From assembly GCA_964575335.1 (NCBI GenBank), contig CAZNPU010000002.1:124001-188000 (forward strand): a stretch of DNA of 64,000 bases, given 5' to 3'. Source of the DNA: CAZNPU01 sp964575335 (lineage in GTDB: Bacteria; Planctomycetota; Phycisphaerae; Phycisphaerales; SM1A02). The notes under the pieces are model-generated. The model made no database searches, was not told the origin of the DNA, and was given only the letters and a program-made list of their open reading frames with translations. Position 1 is the first letter of the stretch. Every line of letters starts with the position of its first letter. Positions 35,909-44,622 of the stretch are shown here, in pieces. The position numbers and the translations under genes were made by a program.

Positions 35909-37447
35909 ATGCTTGGAAAACTGTGTACGCAGGTCAGTCTTGCATCGCTGCTTGTTACAGCACTGCTGACACAAGGCGGGTGCTTTTCATATAACGCCGG
36001 GCGGCCGCACACGGTCGCAGCAATCGAACCGATTCCTGCATCCGCATGGCCGGCACGTGACATTGAAGCAGTCAAGCCGTTTTATGAGGCGACGCCTGAG
36101 CAAATCTTCCGATACGAGCTTGAACCGGGCATAGCGCTGAGCGATGTCAATCCGGAATATGCGCCGTTTGTTCAGGACAGGCCCGACTATACCGTCCATT
36201 ACTGTCGCCTCAACGGCACGGGGTTGCTTCGCTGCTACACCGACCACGCCACATCTGCCGACTTTGAAGCATGGGATCGGGTGATCTATGGCTTTTCCCC
36301 CAATGCGTCATTCCTGACATCGCAGCGCGTGAACACGAAGCAGTTTCAAGAGCATCTGGCCAGAGCAAGCAATCCCACTTCAGATGACACTTTGCTCAAA
36401 TCGCTTGCGCCCGGGCTTCGACTCTCCAAAACGCATGACCGAATCGCTCTTGACCAGGGAATAGCCATGCGGCTTCCTCGCGAGTTGCCTGACGATTCGC
36501 ATCAGCTTCTCGGCACGCTTATTCACTTTACGGCAATGGCGGGTACGGAGTACGAAGATGCGGTGATGGATGCGCTTCGCAGCCGCGGCTGGACGGTGCT
36601 GAGCATTTCGAGCGAGGCGTGGATCAGGCCGCCGCAGCGTCTTGAGTACGCAGAGCGTCTTGCTGAACTGGAAGCGCGCCAAAAGGAATTGCTCAATGAA
36701 GTTGGGTCGCTGACCATGGCGCGCTTCAAAACTAAAGACCCTCAGGAAAAGGCGGAACTGAAGCTTCAGGAACAAGAGCTGTTCCAGACGCTTACGTCGA
36801 TCTCACGTGAGATGGGACGACTCGGGCGAGGCGCGTTTCAGGTGTGCGATGAAAGTCAGGTTGAAACTGTTGCGCAGGAAATTGCCGCAGCCGTGGACAA
36901 TCAGCTTGCAGAGCACGCGTACGCAGCCGAGGCGGCGCTGGAATATGCCTGGTCGCAGTTCCCGCAATTGCGCGACAAACCCGTTGTGATCATTGGTTTC
37001 AGTGCAGGTTCGCTTGCAGCCCCTGCTGCTGCAGCGCGATTGCGCGATGTTGTGGATGCGGTCATACTGATCGGCGCTGGCGCTCATGCGGTTGAAATCG
37101 CCCGCAAAGGCGAATTGACCGATGGCGGCGTGCGTGTGCGCTGCGAGGACGGCGAAGTGCCAGCTTATCTGATGGATCAGCTCAGCGAAGCGTACCTGGC
37201 GCACAGCAGGCTCGATCCCTACCACACTGCGGCGCAGCTTCGCAATAAACGCGTGCTGCTGGTGACAGCCATGCACGACTCCTGGGTGCCGCGTGCGACT
37301 GCACAATTGCTGCGGCAGCAACTGGGTGATCCCGATCGGTTGACGCACCTTGGCGGGCATCGCACGCTGTTTTACTTTCTGCCTTCACAGGCCCGGCGCA
37401 TCGCAGACTGGCTGGAACGCGCCGTTGAAGATCAGCGGCCTCATTGA
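35909..37447 (+). CDS. Lipoprotein alpha/beta hydrolase
   Basis: 512 aa. Lipoprotein signal VTALLTQGGCFSYN with the lipid Cys at about residue 25. The first 200 residues carry no known motif. A coiled coil follows (LAELEARQKELLNEVGSLTMARFKTKDPQEKAELKLQEQELFQTLTSISREMGRLG). The hydrolase core shows the nucleophile elbow IIGFSAGSLAAP (G-x-S-x-G), the acid-strand motif LLVTAMHDSWVP (Asp) and LGGHRTLFYFLP (His). All three members of the Ser-Asp-His triad are thus present. It probably hydrolyses an ester or amide substrate at the outer membrane; the substrate is unknown. Terminates convergently with the porin gene. The coiled coil inserted before the elbow is unusual for the fold. Confidence 0.75.
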   Translation: MLGKLCTQVSLASLLVTALLTQGGCFSYNAGRPHTVAAIEPIPASAWPARDIEAVKPFYEATPEQIFRYELEPGIALSDVNPEYAPFVQDRPDYTVHYCRLNGTGLLRCYTDHATSADFEAWDRVIYGFSPNASFLTSQRVNTKQFQEHLARASNPTSDDTLLKSLAPGLRLSKTHDRIALDQGIAMRLPRELPDDSHQLLGTLIHFTAMAGTEYEDAVMDALRSRGWTVLSISSEAWIRPPQRLEYAERLAELEARQKELLNEVGSLTMARFKTKDPQEKAELKLQEQELFQTLTSISREMGRLGRGAFQVCDESQVETVAQEIAAAVDNQLAEHAYAAEAALEYAWSQFPQLRDKPVVIIGFSAGSLAAPAAAARLRDVVDAVILIGAGAHAVEIARKGELTDGGVRVRCEDGEVPAYLMDQLSEAYLAHSRLDPYHTAAQLRNKRVLLVTAMHDSWVPRATAQLLRQQLGDPDRLTHLGGHRTLFYFLPSQARRIADWLERAVEDQRPH

Positions 37448-37449
37448 TC

Positions 37450-37492
37450 CCAGTAAACAAACCGGCCTGCCCATTGGCAGGGCAAGCCGGTT
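37450..37492 (-). terminator. Hairpin terminator downstream of the porin gene
   Basis: Seven-bp outer stem AACCGGC/GCCGGTT (37460-37466 with 37486-37492) with an inner CTGCC/GGCAG stem. On the minus strand it is followed by TTTGTTTAC, a moderate U-tract. It also lies at the end of the hydrolase gene. Confidence 0.5.
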
Positions 37493-37513
37493 GGAAGAAA
37501 ACCGTTGTTTTCT

Positions 37514-37537
37514 GCAGCAACCACAGGCGGTTGCTGC
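37514..37537. terminator. Second hairpin between the convergent genes
   Basis: A perfect 9-bp stem (GCAGCAACC/GGTTGCTGC) with a 6-nt loop. No T-run on either strand, so it may act with Rho or as an mRNA 3' end stabiliser rather than as an intrinsic terminator. Confidence 0.4.
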
Positions 37538-37581
37538 GGACGAGGGATGACGCTTGCGAATCGGCGGCAGCTTTATGTGTT

Positions 37582-38898
37582 TCAGAATGCAAGCTGCAAC
37601 TGTGAGCGAACAACAAGCTGGCCGTCTTCGCCGGCAGGATCAGCGCGCCAGCCCAGGCTGGAGCTGGCCCATCCGCTGCTGACCTGGTTCAGGCCGTAGC
37701 CGACGTCGGTTGTCCACTTCAGGTTGTGCTTGGCCCAGTACCGGGTCACGCCGCCGGTCAGCACGCTGAGGTCTTCGCTTGAAGTGTCATCGTCGCCCCA
37801 TTCGTAGCGGGCGAAGATCTCCCACTCATTGGGCACGATGAACAAGCCGCCCTGCACGACAATCCCGTACTGATCCGCGTCGGCGGCGTTGTCGGCGCTG
37901 AGGTGTCGGCCGATGACCGCTGCAAACAGGCTGAAGTTGCCGAACTTCGCGGAGCCGTCAATCGTCCAGCGGAAATCTTCGACTTCCGGACCGGCGACAG
38001 TGCCGTATTCATCCTTCTGATAATGGGCCGCTGCGCCGATAAGCAATCCGAACTCCTCGCCATCCCAGCTTGAGAAGTCAGCAAACTGCTGGAAGTTGCC
38101 CGCTGCGAGAAAATCAACGCGGCCGGTGATGGCGAACTCCGTGTCGTATGCTTGCCAGGGGGTATTGAGACTGCGTGCGCCGTCGCTGATCATGCCGGCA
38201 ACGCGAATATTCTCGCCCAGCTGCGCCGCAAGTTCGATGCCCTGCGCACGTCCGACGTTGAATCGACTGTTCACCAGCGAGCGATCGACCGCAAGCTGCC
38301 GGCTGGAGGAGACCAGTTCTTCACGGTTAAACGGCGCTTTGAATTGGCCGACTCGCACGGTCATGCCATTTTCGAACTTGTGGCCAATCACGCCGTCGAG
38401 CAGCGTAAAGCCGCCGCCATCGCGGTTAAAGTCGCCCTGAATCTGATACGTCCAGTTCGGATTGATGACGTGGCCGGCAAACTGCAGCCGCGTGCGGCGC
38501 ATTTCAAAGCCCCAGCGATTGTCATCATCGCTGTTGTCCTGGTTGTTGTACACGTAGCGGAACTGCAGCCGACCGGAGATGTTCAAGCGATAGTTGCCGT
38601 CGGCGCTGGCGAGGAAAAAGCCCCGGTCATAGCCGGCGGTCATGCCGCCCTGAAGCAGGTTGGCGCGAGTGTCGGCATCGGCGAGCACATCCTGAACCAG
38701 GCTGCGAATCTCTGCTGCGCGCTGCTGGGTCAGCCAGTTCGCACTGCCCTGGGCTTTGAGCATCTGGACCTGCTCCTGCAGATCAGCCACCAGCGCTCGA
38801 AGCTCTGCAACATTGGCGTCTTCGATCAGCGTCTGGTCGCCTGCTGCGGTTGTGGCGACTGAGGAAATAGCGAGAAGCGAAAGTGCAAATCTGTGCAT
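37582..38898 (-). CDS. Outer-membrane porin, OprP/OprO (phosphate-selective) type
   Basis: About 438 aa. Signal peptide MHRFALSLLAISSVATTAAG, then a coiled-coil segment (NVAELRALVADLQEQVQMLKAQ) and a beta-barrel of alternating hydrophobic strands. Family landmarks: GGMTAGYDRGFFLASADGNYRLNISGRLQFRYVY, GFEMRRTRLQFAGHVINPNWTYQIQGDFNRDGGGFTLLDGVIGHKF, VRVGQFKAPFNREELVSSSRQLAVDRSLVN, and a final aromatic strand ending in Phe (LVVRSQLQLAF). OprP and OprO import phosphate and polyphosphate under starvation. A candidate Pho box 67 bp upstream and the neighbouring phoR/phoB support this. AAGGAA 7 nt before the ATG at 38898 fixes the start; the frame is open further upstream but precedes the signal peptide. 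Confidence 0.88.
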   Translation of the reverse strand: MHRFALSLLAISSVATTAAGDQTLIEDANVAELRALVADLQEQVQMLKAQGSANWLTQQRAAEIRSLVQDVLADADTRANLLQGGMTAGYDRGFFLASADGNYRLNISGRLQFRYVYNNQDNSDDDNRWGFEMRRTRLQFAGHVINPNWTYQIQGDFNRDGGGFTLLDGVIGHKFENGMTVRVGQFKAPFNREELVSSSRQLAVDRSLVNSRFNVGRAQGIELAAQLGENIRVAGMISDGARSLNTPWQAYDTEFAITGRVDFLAAGNFQQFADFSSWDGEEFGLLIGAAAHYQKDEYGTVAGPEVEDFRWTIDGSAKFGNFSLFAAVIGRHLSADNAADADQYGIVVQGGLFIVPNEWEIFARYEWGDDDTSSEDLSVLTGGVTRYWAKHNLKWTTDVGYGLNQVSSGWASSSLGWRADPAGEDGQLVVRSQLQLAF

Positions 38899-38964
38899 GC
38901 TGTCGTTCCTTGTATTCAGGAGAAAATCAGGCAATTGACCTAAGGCCCGACAGCATACTGAAGC

Positions 38965-38983
38965 ACGTTTGGGCTGCGCTAAC
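38965..38983 (-). promoter_or_regulatory. Candidate Pho box of the porin gene
   Basis: On the minus strand GTTAGCGCAGCCCAAACGT, i.e. two 7-mers (GTTAGCG, CCAAACG) spaced 4 bp. Eight bp further is TATGCT, a -10 match. Same design as the sites before phoB and pstS. Confidence 0.5.
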
Positions 38984-39115
38984 GATCCATTCTTGTTGTA
39001 AAAAAATCCTCGCCCTGTTGCGCCGTTGCTCATGCTGAACCCTGGCGTTCTGCGCGCATCGGTCTGCTGCGTGATGTTCAGTCATCATCGCATTAATGGT
39101 GTTTTGGGCGCATTC

Positions 39116-40924
39116 TCATTTGGGAAGAACAATGCGGAAGGTGCTGCCGCGGCCGACGACGCTTTCGACTTCCACGTTGCCGTTGTGAACCAGCGCGATG
39201 TGTTTCACGATGGAAAGCCCCAGTCCGGTGCCGCCCATTTCGCGGCTGCGCGCACGGTCGACCCGATAGAACCGCTCGAAGATGCGCGGGAGGTGTTCGG
39301 CAGGAATGCCCGGGCCCTGGTCGGCAACCGAAATCGTGATTTCCGCCTCGCCGGTCTGCTCTGCCTTGACGGTCACGTGCGTTCCTTCTGCGCTGTATCG
39401 AATGGCGTTTGAGAGCAGGTTGCCCACCGCCTGTTCAAGCAGTTGCCGATTGGCATTGATGGTGAGCGATCCGGGCACATCCACGCAAATGCGCGTGGTG
39501 TTGGCCCTGGTTTCATGTTCAAGAGACGACAGCGCAGCTTCGATCATTCGCAGGATGGCGAATTCCTCTTTCTCCAGCGTGGTCTTTGCATCAGGCTGCT
39601 CAAGCCGGGCAAGCGACAGCAGGTCTTCAATGATCAGCGCCAGGCGCGAGGTGTTTCTGTTGATGATCTGCAGAAAGCGCTGGGCCTGCTCGCGGTCATC
39701 CACGCCGACTTCTAGAAGCGTCTCCACATAGCCTTTGATGTTGGTGATGGGCGTGCGCAGCTCGTGCGAGACGTTGGCTGCAAAGTCGCTTCGGATCGAT
39801 TCGAGCCGGCGCAGCTGTGTGACGTCGTTGATGAAAATGAGTACGCCCACCGGCACATCGCGCGCGTTGCGAAGCGGCTCGCTCACCGCCTGAACGGTTG
39901 TGCCGACGGCGCTGCGCAGCTGAAACTCGCTGGTGCAGTGAGTGAGCGTTGCAATCGCCTCATCGACAAACCGATTCAGCTCCGGTTCGCGCAGCAGTTC
40001 CTGCAGCAGCCGGCCGCGCGACGCCTGTCCGTGAAGCCCCAGAAGCCGCTCCGCCGCTCGATTGACGCTGATGATGCGCTGATCGAGATCGAGAGCGATC
40101 AGGCCGTTGCTCATTGATTGTTGAATCGCCTGCTGCTCGCTGCGCTGGGCGCGCAGAAGATCAATCTGATCACTGAACTGATGGGCCATGTGATTGAGCG
40201 CATCAGCCAGTTGGGCCAGTTCGGCGCTGGCGGGCCGCTCGATGCGATGCGCCAGATCGCCGGAGGCAAAGCGAGCCGCAGCGGCGGCAAGGCGCGTGAC
40301 CGACTGGCTCAACTGCCGCGAGACGAGATAGATCACCACGAACGTCAGCGCCAGCAGGATCAATGCAGCGGTGGCGACGACGCGAACAACCTGCGCCGGC
40401 TCGGCCTGCATGACCGCCAGCGGCATGGCGGCACGCACGATGGCCCGCGGCCCGTTGTCTCCAGGCATGACCGCTGCCACATAGGTGGTTTGCACGCCGG
40501 TGCTGACGCTGCGCCTTGTCGCTGAACCAATGCCGCCGCCCTCGCTGCCGCTTATCGCCGCCATCACTTCCGAACGCGTGCGATGATTTTCCATCATCGC
40601 AGCGTCCTGGTGCGAATCGGCCAGAACATCCCCGTCGGGCGAGATGAGCGTGATGCGCAGCCCGGTGCGTGAAGCGTCACCGGCAACAGCCTGCATCAAT
40701 TGCTGCTGATCGACCGGCTTCCCGTCAGCGTCAAACATCGCTGCATAGCGCTGAACCAGCAGCGGCGCGATGCGGTGCAGGTCATTGATCGACTGGTTCA
40801 TGGTGAACCGACTGAACTGCGAAAGCGCATACCAGCCAAGCAGCAGCACCACCACCGCCTGCAGCGCCATCAGGGCCAGGCCAAGCCGCCAAAGCAGTGT
40901 TCGCGGAGAGCGGAAGACAGTCAT
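39116..40924 (-). CDS. phoR: Phosphate-regulon sensor histidine kinase PhoR
   Basis: 602 aa. Two membrane segments (about residues 12-32 and 180-201) enclose a periplasmic part of about 150 residues, longer than in E. coli PhoR and typical of the extended form. HAMP (about 202-255), a PAS domain (LIALDLDQRIISVNRAAERLLGL, 275-365), the HisKA dimerisation helix FAANVSHELRTPITNIKGYV with phospho-acceptor His387, then the ATPase: N box LEQAVGNLLSNAIRYS, G1 VADQGPGIPAEHLPRIFERFYRVD and G2 GTGLGLSIVKHI. Under phosphate limitation it phosphorylates PhoB. The start ATG overlaps the phoB stop by 4 nt, so the two form a phoB-phoR operon. Confidence 0.93.
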   Translation of the reverse strand: MTVFRSPRTLLWRLGLALMALQAVVVLLLGWYALSQFSRFTMNQSINDLHRIAPLLVQRYAAMFDADGKPVDQQQLMQAVAGDASRTGLRITLISPDGDVLADSHQDAAMMENHRTRSEVMAAISGSEGGGIGSATRRSVSTGVQTTYVAAVMPGDNGPRAIVRAAMPLAVMQAEPAQVVRVVATAALILLALTFVVIYLVSRQLSQSVTRLAAAAARFASGDLAHRIERPASAELAQLADALNHMAHQFSDQIDLLRAQRSEQQAIQQSMSNGLIALDLDQRIISVNRAAERLLGLHGQASRGRLLQELLREPELNRFVDEAIATLTHCTSEFQLRSAVGTTVQAVSEPLRNARDVPVGVLIFINDVTQLRRLESIRSDFAANVSHELRTPITNIKGYVETLLEVGVDDREQAQRFLQIINRNTSRLALIIEDLLSLARLEQPDAKTTLEKEEFAILRMIEAALSSLEHETRANTTRICVDVPGSLTINANRQLLEQAVGNLLSNAIRYSAEGTHVTVKAEQTGEAEITISVADQGPGIPAEHLPRIFERFYRVDRARSREMGGTGLGLSIVKHIALVHNGNVEVESVVGRGSTFRIVLPK

Positions 40925-41634
40925 TCGTCAGAAGCGGCGGCCTGATCGTTCAAGCGGTATCCAACGCCTCGAACGGTCTGAATGACGCCGCCCAGATCAC
41001 CAAGTTTGCGCCGCAATGCCGTCACATGCACGTCCACTGTGCGGCTGGAGAGCACCGCGCTGTCGCCATGCACCGCCGCAATGATTTGATCACGGGTTCG
41101 CACGAACCCGGGACGGGAGGCCAGAAACTGAAGAATGCCGAACTCGGTCACGGTCAGGTCGACCGGTTTACCCTGCACCTGAACCGCGTGGCGCTCAATA
41201 TCGATCACCAATGCGCCATCCGCCACCTCGATCGCCCTGGCTGATTCGGTCTGGTCGCTTGCTTCTTCGCCGTAACGGCGCAGCACGTTCTTGATACGAG
41301 CCATCAGCACCTTGGGGCTGAATGGTTTTGTCACATAATCATCAGCGCCCAGTTCGATGCCGGTGACAATATCCGCTTCGTCGCCCTTGGCGGAAACGAT
41401 CAGAATCGGGATGTTTCGGGTTTCCGCCTTCCACTTCAATCGCCTGCAGACTTCAAGCCCATCCAGATCGGGCAGCATCAGGTCAAGCAGGATGAGGTCC
41501 GGCGGGTCTGATGCAATGGCGTTGAGCGCGACGCGGCCGGACTGCACGATCCTGGCGCTGATTCCCTCCCGCTCCACGTGAAAACGCATCAGTTCCGCAA
41601 TTTCCAGCTCATCCTCGACAATCAGTATCGACAT
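40921..41634 (-). CDS. phoB: Phosphate-regulon response regulator PhoB
   Basis: About 237 aa. OmpR-type two-domain regulator. Receiver: ILIVEDELEIAEL, phospho-acceptor Asp51 in LILLDLMLPDLDGLEV, VSAKGDEADIVTGIELGADDYVTKPFSPKVLMARI (conserved Thr-Lys-Pro). DNA-binding winged helix: VTEFGILQFLASRPGFVRTRDQIIAAVHGDSAVLSSRTVDVHVTALRRKLGDLGGVIQTVRGVGYRL. The Lys109-type residue and the switch Thr are present. It binds Pho boxes and activates porin, pst and its own operon. The start MSILIVED at 41634 fits the family; GAGG lies 10 nt before it. A second ATG 3 codons upstream is too close to that site. A candidate Pho box lies 76-94 bp upstream. Confidence 0.94.
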   Translation of the reverse strand: MSILIVEDELEIAELMRFHVEREGISARIVQSGRVALNAIASDPPDLILLDLMLPDLDGLEVCRRLKWKAETRNIPILIVSAKGDEADIVTGIELGADDYVTKPFSPKVLMARIKNVLRRYGEEASDQTESARAIEVADGALVIDIERHAVQVQGKPVDLTVTEFGILQFLASRPGFVRTRDQIIAAVHGDSAVLSSRTVDVHVTALRRKLGDLGGVIQTVRGVGYRLNDQAAASDE

Positions 41635-41709
41635 CTGGTTCATGCCTCGGGTTTCATGCACGAAGACACACGGCGTGTCGCAACGTGCTGAGGGCAGCAT
41701 CTCGCGGAA

Positions 41710-41738
41710 CGGTTCATATTGCGCTAAGGATCGCTAAA
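41710..41738 (-). promoter_or_regulatory. Candidate Pho box of phoB-phoR
   Basis: On the minus strand CTTAGCGCAATATGAACCG (41728-41710), nearly identical to the site before pstS. A further half-site TTTAGCG lies 10 bp upstream (41738-41732), giving three in a row at 10-11 bp spacing. Downstream GATGCT is a weak -10. Confidence 0.55.
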
Positions 41739-41915
41739 TGTTTCTTGTGCATGTTCGCAACAGGCGGTCTTGTCATCGCAGTGACAGATCATGATAGGCC
41801 CCGCGCCGCCTTACGCTGATGAGCGGGACGGCCGCCACGATCTGTTTGCCGACATACGCGTCCCATGCGCCGTTGTCCAACGTCGCGCCTTCGTGCCGGC
41901 TACGGGCAGGTTTCA
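41739..41915. other. Intergenic stretch, nothing more recognised
   Basis: Between the phoB Pho box and the rplI terminator; no gene or RNA seen. Confidence 0.4.
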
Positions 41916-41950
41916 AAGAAAAACCGACCCGCAATGCGGCGGGTCGGCTT
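41916..41950 (-). terminator. Terminator of the glmU-prs-rplY-pth-rpsF-ssb-rplI cluster
   Basis: On the minus strand CCGACCCGC, a 6-nt loop, GCGGGTCGG and TTTTTC. A strong intrinsic terminator about 65 nt past the rplI stop. Confidence 0.88.
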
Positions 41951-42012
41951 GAATCTTGCTTACGTTCTTGACGCTGCGCGTGCGATGATGATGCGTCGAC
42001 TGCAGCGGGCGC

Positions 42013-42612
42013 TTACTCTGATTCAGTCGCTTCAGCAGCGGTGGCAGAAGCCTGCGATGCAGCTTCGCGGCGCGACTGCTGCCGGGCGGGCTTGCGCTCC
42101 ACCAGTTCGCCCTCATCGTCGATTTCCATTTCCTCTTCGTCTTCCACAAACTGGCGATCCGGCTCGACCTTGAGCGTGATTTCCGTGCGCAGGTCTTTTT
42201 CGAACTGAATCGGCACCTGGTATTCGCCAATACGACGAATCGATTGCGCGAGGCGCACCGACCGCACGCCGACATCGTAACCGGCAGCCTGCAGGGCCTC
42301 AGAGACATCGCGCTGGGTGACCGAGCCGTACAGAAGGCCCTGATCGTTGCAGCTGCGCTGAATGGACACGGTAACGTCCTGCATGCGGGCCAGCAGGTCT
42401 TCGCGAGCCTGACGCAGCCGCGCCAGTTCCGCCTGAGCAGCAGCGCGAGCTTCCTGCAGCGCCTCGATGCGCTTCGGCGTCGGCTTCACCGCAATGCCCT
42501 GCGGAAGCAGGTAGTTGCGGGCAAAACCGGGACGAACCTTCACGATATCACCCACGATGCCGAGGTTTTCGACAGTGCGGTTCAGAAGAAGTTGAACTTT
42601 CTTGGCTGCCAT
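42013..42612 (-). CDS. rplI: Large ribosomal subunit protein bL9
   Basis: 199 aa. The N-terminal domain VQLLLNRTVENLGIVGDIVKVRPGFARNYLLPQGIAVKPT is the conserved 23S rRNA-binding part (bL9 signature), followed by the long connecting helix (KRIEALQEARAAAQAELARLRQAREDLLARM) and the C-terminal RNA-binding domain (LYGSVTQRDVSEALQAAGYDVGVRSVRLAQSIRRIGEYQVPIQF). An acidic and then Ser/Ala-rich extension of about 50 residues (EDEEEMEIDDEGELVERK...) is not part of the usual protein. AAAGGA 10 nt upstream supports the ATG. Downstream of ssb in the rpsF-ssb-rplI order; rpsR, usually between ssb and rplI, is absent. Confidence 0.96.
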   Translation of the reverse strand: MAAKKVQLLLNRTVENLGIVGDIVKVRPGFARNYLLPQGIAVKPTPKRIEALQEARAAAQAELARLRQAREDLLARMQDVTVSIQRSCNDQGLLYGSVTQRDVSEALQAAGYDVGVRSVRLAQSIRRIGEYQVPIQFEKDLRTEITLKVEPDRQFVEDEEEMEIDDEGELVERKPARQQSRREAASQASATAAEATESE

Positions 42613-42647
42613 GTGTGCGTTGTCCTTTCTGGTGTCTTTGAAAGTTA

Positions 42648-42666
42648 GGAGTCCTTTGCGGACCCC
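42648..42666 (-). promoter_or_regulatory. Hairpin in the ssb-rplI gap
   Basis: On the minus strand GGGGTCC-GCAAA-GGACTCC (7-bp stem with one G-U) followed by TAACTTTC. It may be an mRNA processing or attenuation site. It sits about 35 nt before the rplI start. Confidence 0.35.
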
Positions 42667-42798
42667 AGCGAATCAATAGGGAAAACAGGCAATTGGCGAA
42701 TACTCTATGCGAGCACGCGCAACGCTGTCGAACTGACGGGAAGCAATACCGTTTTTCGGCCTCTGCTGCAAATCTCTGCGGCGCAGCAACTGGCCGAT

Positions 42799-43260
42799 TC
42801 AGAACGGAATGTCATCCTCCGGCAGCGGTTCATGCGTTGTGCTGGACGCCGCGGCCGGCGCTCCGCTGTACGCGCCTTGCGGACGGCTACCGCTGCTGCG
42901 CGGTCCGCCGCCGCCACTATCACCGCCGGTTCTGGAATCGACAAACTCAAAGGCTTCGACGACGACCTTGAGTTTGGATCGATTGGAGCCGTCTTTGTCT
43001 TGCCAGGTGTCGAGCTTCAGGCGTCCTTCGATAAAAATCGGCCGCCCCTTGCTGAAGAATTTGGCCATGTTTTCGGCGGTGTAGCCCCACGCTTCGCAAT
43101 CGACGAAGGTAGTTTCTTCCTTCAGCTCGCCATCCTTGCCTTTATAGCGGCGATTGATCGCCAAACCGATATTGGCCACGGCCATGTTGCTTGGCGTGTA
43201 TTTCAGCTCGACATCGCGCGTGAGATTGCCCATTAACAGGACTTTGTTGTAGTTTGGCAT
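42799..43260 (-). CDS. ssb: Single-stranded DNA-binding protein
   Basis: 153 aa. OB-fold N-terminus: NYNKVLLMGNLTRDVELKYTPSNMAVANIGLAINRRYKGKDGELKEETTFVDCEAWGYTAENMAKFFSKGRPIFIEGRLKLDTWQDKDGSNRSKLKVVVEAFEF. The tail is Gly/Ser-rich and ends in the acidic motif PLPEDDIPF that recruits repair and replication partners. GGAGGAG 2-8 nt before ATG 43260 gives the start, discarding 11 extra codons of open frame. Lies between rpsF and rplI, the order usual in bacteria apart from rpsR. Confidence 0.96.
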   Translation of the reverse strand: MPNYNKVLLMGNLTRDVELKYTPSNMAVANIGLAINRRYKGKDGELKEETTFVDCEAWGYTAENMAKFFSKGRPIFIEGRLKLDTWQDKDGSNRSKLKVVVEAFEFVDSRTGGDSGGGGPRSSGSRPQGAYSGAPAAASSTTHEPLPEDDIPF

Positions 43261-43345
43261 GGCTCCTCCAAGGCTGGCGGCGGCGCACAACAATCATACC
43301 CGCTTTTTCGCCATGTGTTAGGGAATAAACGAGATTGGCGGCGGA

Positions 43346-43828
43346 TCAGATGTCATCATCCTCATCATCGATGATGAGATCATCGTCCTCATCCATCTCG
43401 TCTTCTGCAACCGCGGTGCTGGCCTCCGCAGCTTCGCTTTCAGGGTTGCCAGCCGGCTGCGTGGCGCGGAGGCGGATTTCATCAGCGAGCTGCTGGCGAC
43501 CTTCAGCCGCAGCCATTGTCTCAGGCGTGATGTGATCGGCACGGGTGATCATCGACCGCAGCAACAGCTCAGACAGATTGCAGTCGCGTTCGATCTGGGC
43601 CAGCTTCGACGTCTTGGCCTTGAAGTACACCAAGAAGTACACGCCTCGCTTGTTCCCGCTGATCTCATACGCCAGGCGGCGCTCATCCCACTTCTTCAGG
43701 CTGATCACCTCGGCCCCGGCGCGGTTGAGAATCTCAAGAATGTGGTCCATCGCGCCCTGCAGATCGGCAGTGGCGGCCTGGGGAAAGAGAAACAAGCCCT
43801 CATACGTTTGCGTTCGTTCTTGCGGCAT
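43346..43828 (-). CDS. rpsF: Small ribosomal subunit protein bS6
   Basis: 160 aa. Ferredoxin-like S6 core: TYEGLFLFPQAATADLQGAMDHILEILNRAGAEVISLKKWDERRLAYEISGNKRGVYFLVYFKAKTSKLAQIERDCNLSELLLRSMITRADH. Usually binds bS18 on the 30S platform. The C-terminus is extended by about 45 residues and ends in an acidic stretch (DEMDEDDDLIIDDEDDDI), longer than typical, like the tail of bL9 in the same cluster. Confidence 0.95.
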   Translation of the reverse strand: MPQERTQTYEGLFLFPQAATADLQGAMDHILEILNRAGAEVISLKKWDERRLAYEISGNKRGVYFLVYFKAKTSKLAQIERDCNLSELLLRSMITRADHITPETMAAAEGRQQLADEIRLRATQPAGNPESEAAEASTAVAEDEMDEDDDLIIDDEDDDI

Positions 43829-43881
43829 GGTTGAAACCTTTGAAGAAATGACGCTTTGCCTGCTTTGGAAAGCCCAATGCG

Positions 43882-44499
43882 TCAGCAGTGTTCCTTGATC
43901 TGATCCTGACTGTTCACATCATCCGACGCCGGCTGGCGCCGATTGAAACGATTCATCGCCTCGTTGATGCCCTTGACGCACCAGCACGCAGCCGCGTCCA
44001 CTGCGTCGTTCATGGCGGCATCAACCAGCGGCCACTGGTCGTCACGAAAACGACCCAACACATACTCTTTCTGCGGAATCTGTCCGCGCGAGTCAATCCC
44101 GATCCGCAGCCGGGCATATCGAGTATCGCCCAGCTTCTGCTCGATATCCGCCAATCCATTGTGCCCGCCTGCAGAACCTTCCGGACGCAGCCGGATCACG
44201 CCGCAGGGCAAGGCCATGTCATCAACAAGCACCAGCAGATCAGCAGCCGGATCAAGCTTGTAGAAGTTCACCGCTTCGCTCACGCTCAGACCTGAGCGGT
44301 TCATATACGTCAGCGGCTTGAGCAGAACGACCTTCTCCTCACCGATCGTTGCATCGATTGCTGCGCCATGAAACTTGCTTCGGGCCACCGCTCCGGGAGC
44401 GTAGCGGCGCGCAAGCCGATCCAGCACGATGAACCCGACGTTGTGTCGGGTTTTCTCGTATTCAGGACCGGGGTTGCCAAGGCCGACGATGAGCTTCAT
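43882..44499 (-). CDS. pth: Peptidyl-tRNA hydrolase
   Basis: 205 aa. Releases the peptide from peptidyl-tRNA that dropped off ribosomes. MKLIVGLGNPGPEYEKTRHNVGFIVLDRLA carries the catalytic His (HNVGF); LLKPLTYMNRSGLSV, LLVLVDDMALPCGVIRLRPEGSAGGHNGLADI and YARLRIGIDSRG follow, the latter containing the catalytic Asp (VDDM) and Gly-rich lid. Clustered with rplY upstream and rpsF downstream on the minus strand, as in many bacteria. Confidence 0.96.
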   Translation of the reverse strand: MKLIVGLGNPGPEYEKTRHNVGFIVLDRLARRYAPGAVARSKFHGAAIDATIGEEKVVLLKPLTYMNRSGLSVSEAVNFYKLDPAADLLVLVDDMALPCGVIRLRPEGSAGGHNGLADIEQKLGDTRYARLRIGIDSRGQIPQKEYVLGRFRDDQWPLVDAAMNDAVDAAACWCVKGINEAMNRFNRRQPASDDVNSQDQIKEHC

Positions 44500-44622
44500 A
44501 GCGAAATAACTACATGCAGGTGATGAAGAACTGACGGATTGCTGCGCCGAAACGCAACGTGCTGCGGCACGGCCAACGGTTCAGGGCGGCTATTGCCGAA
44601 CCAGAAACCGTAGCCTGCTCGA

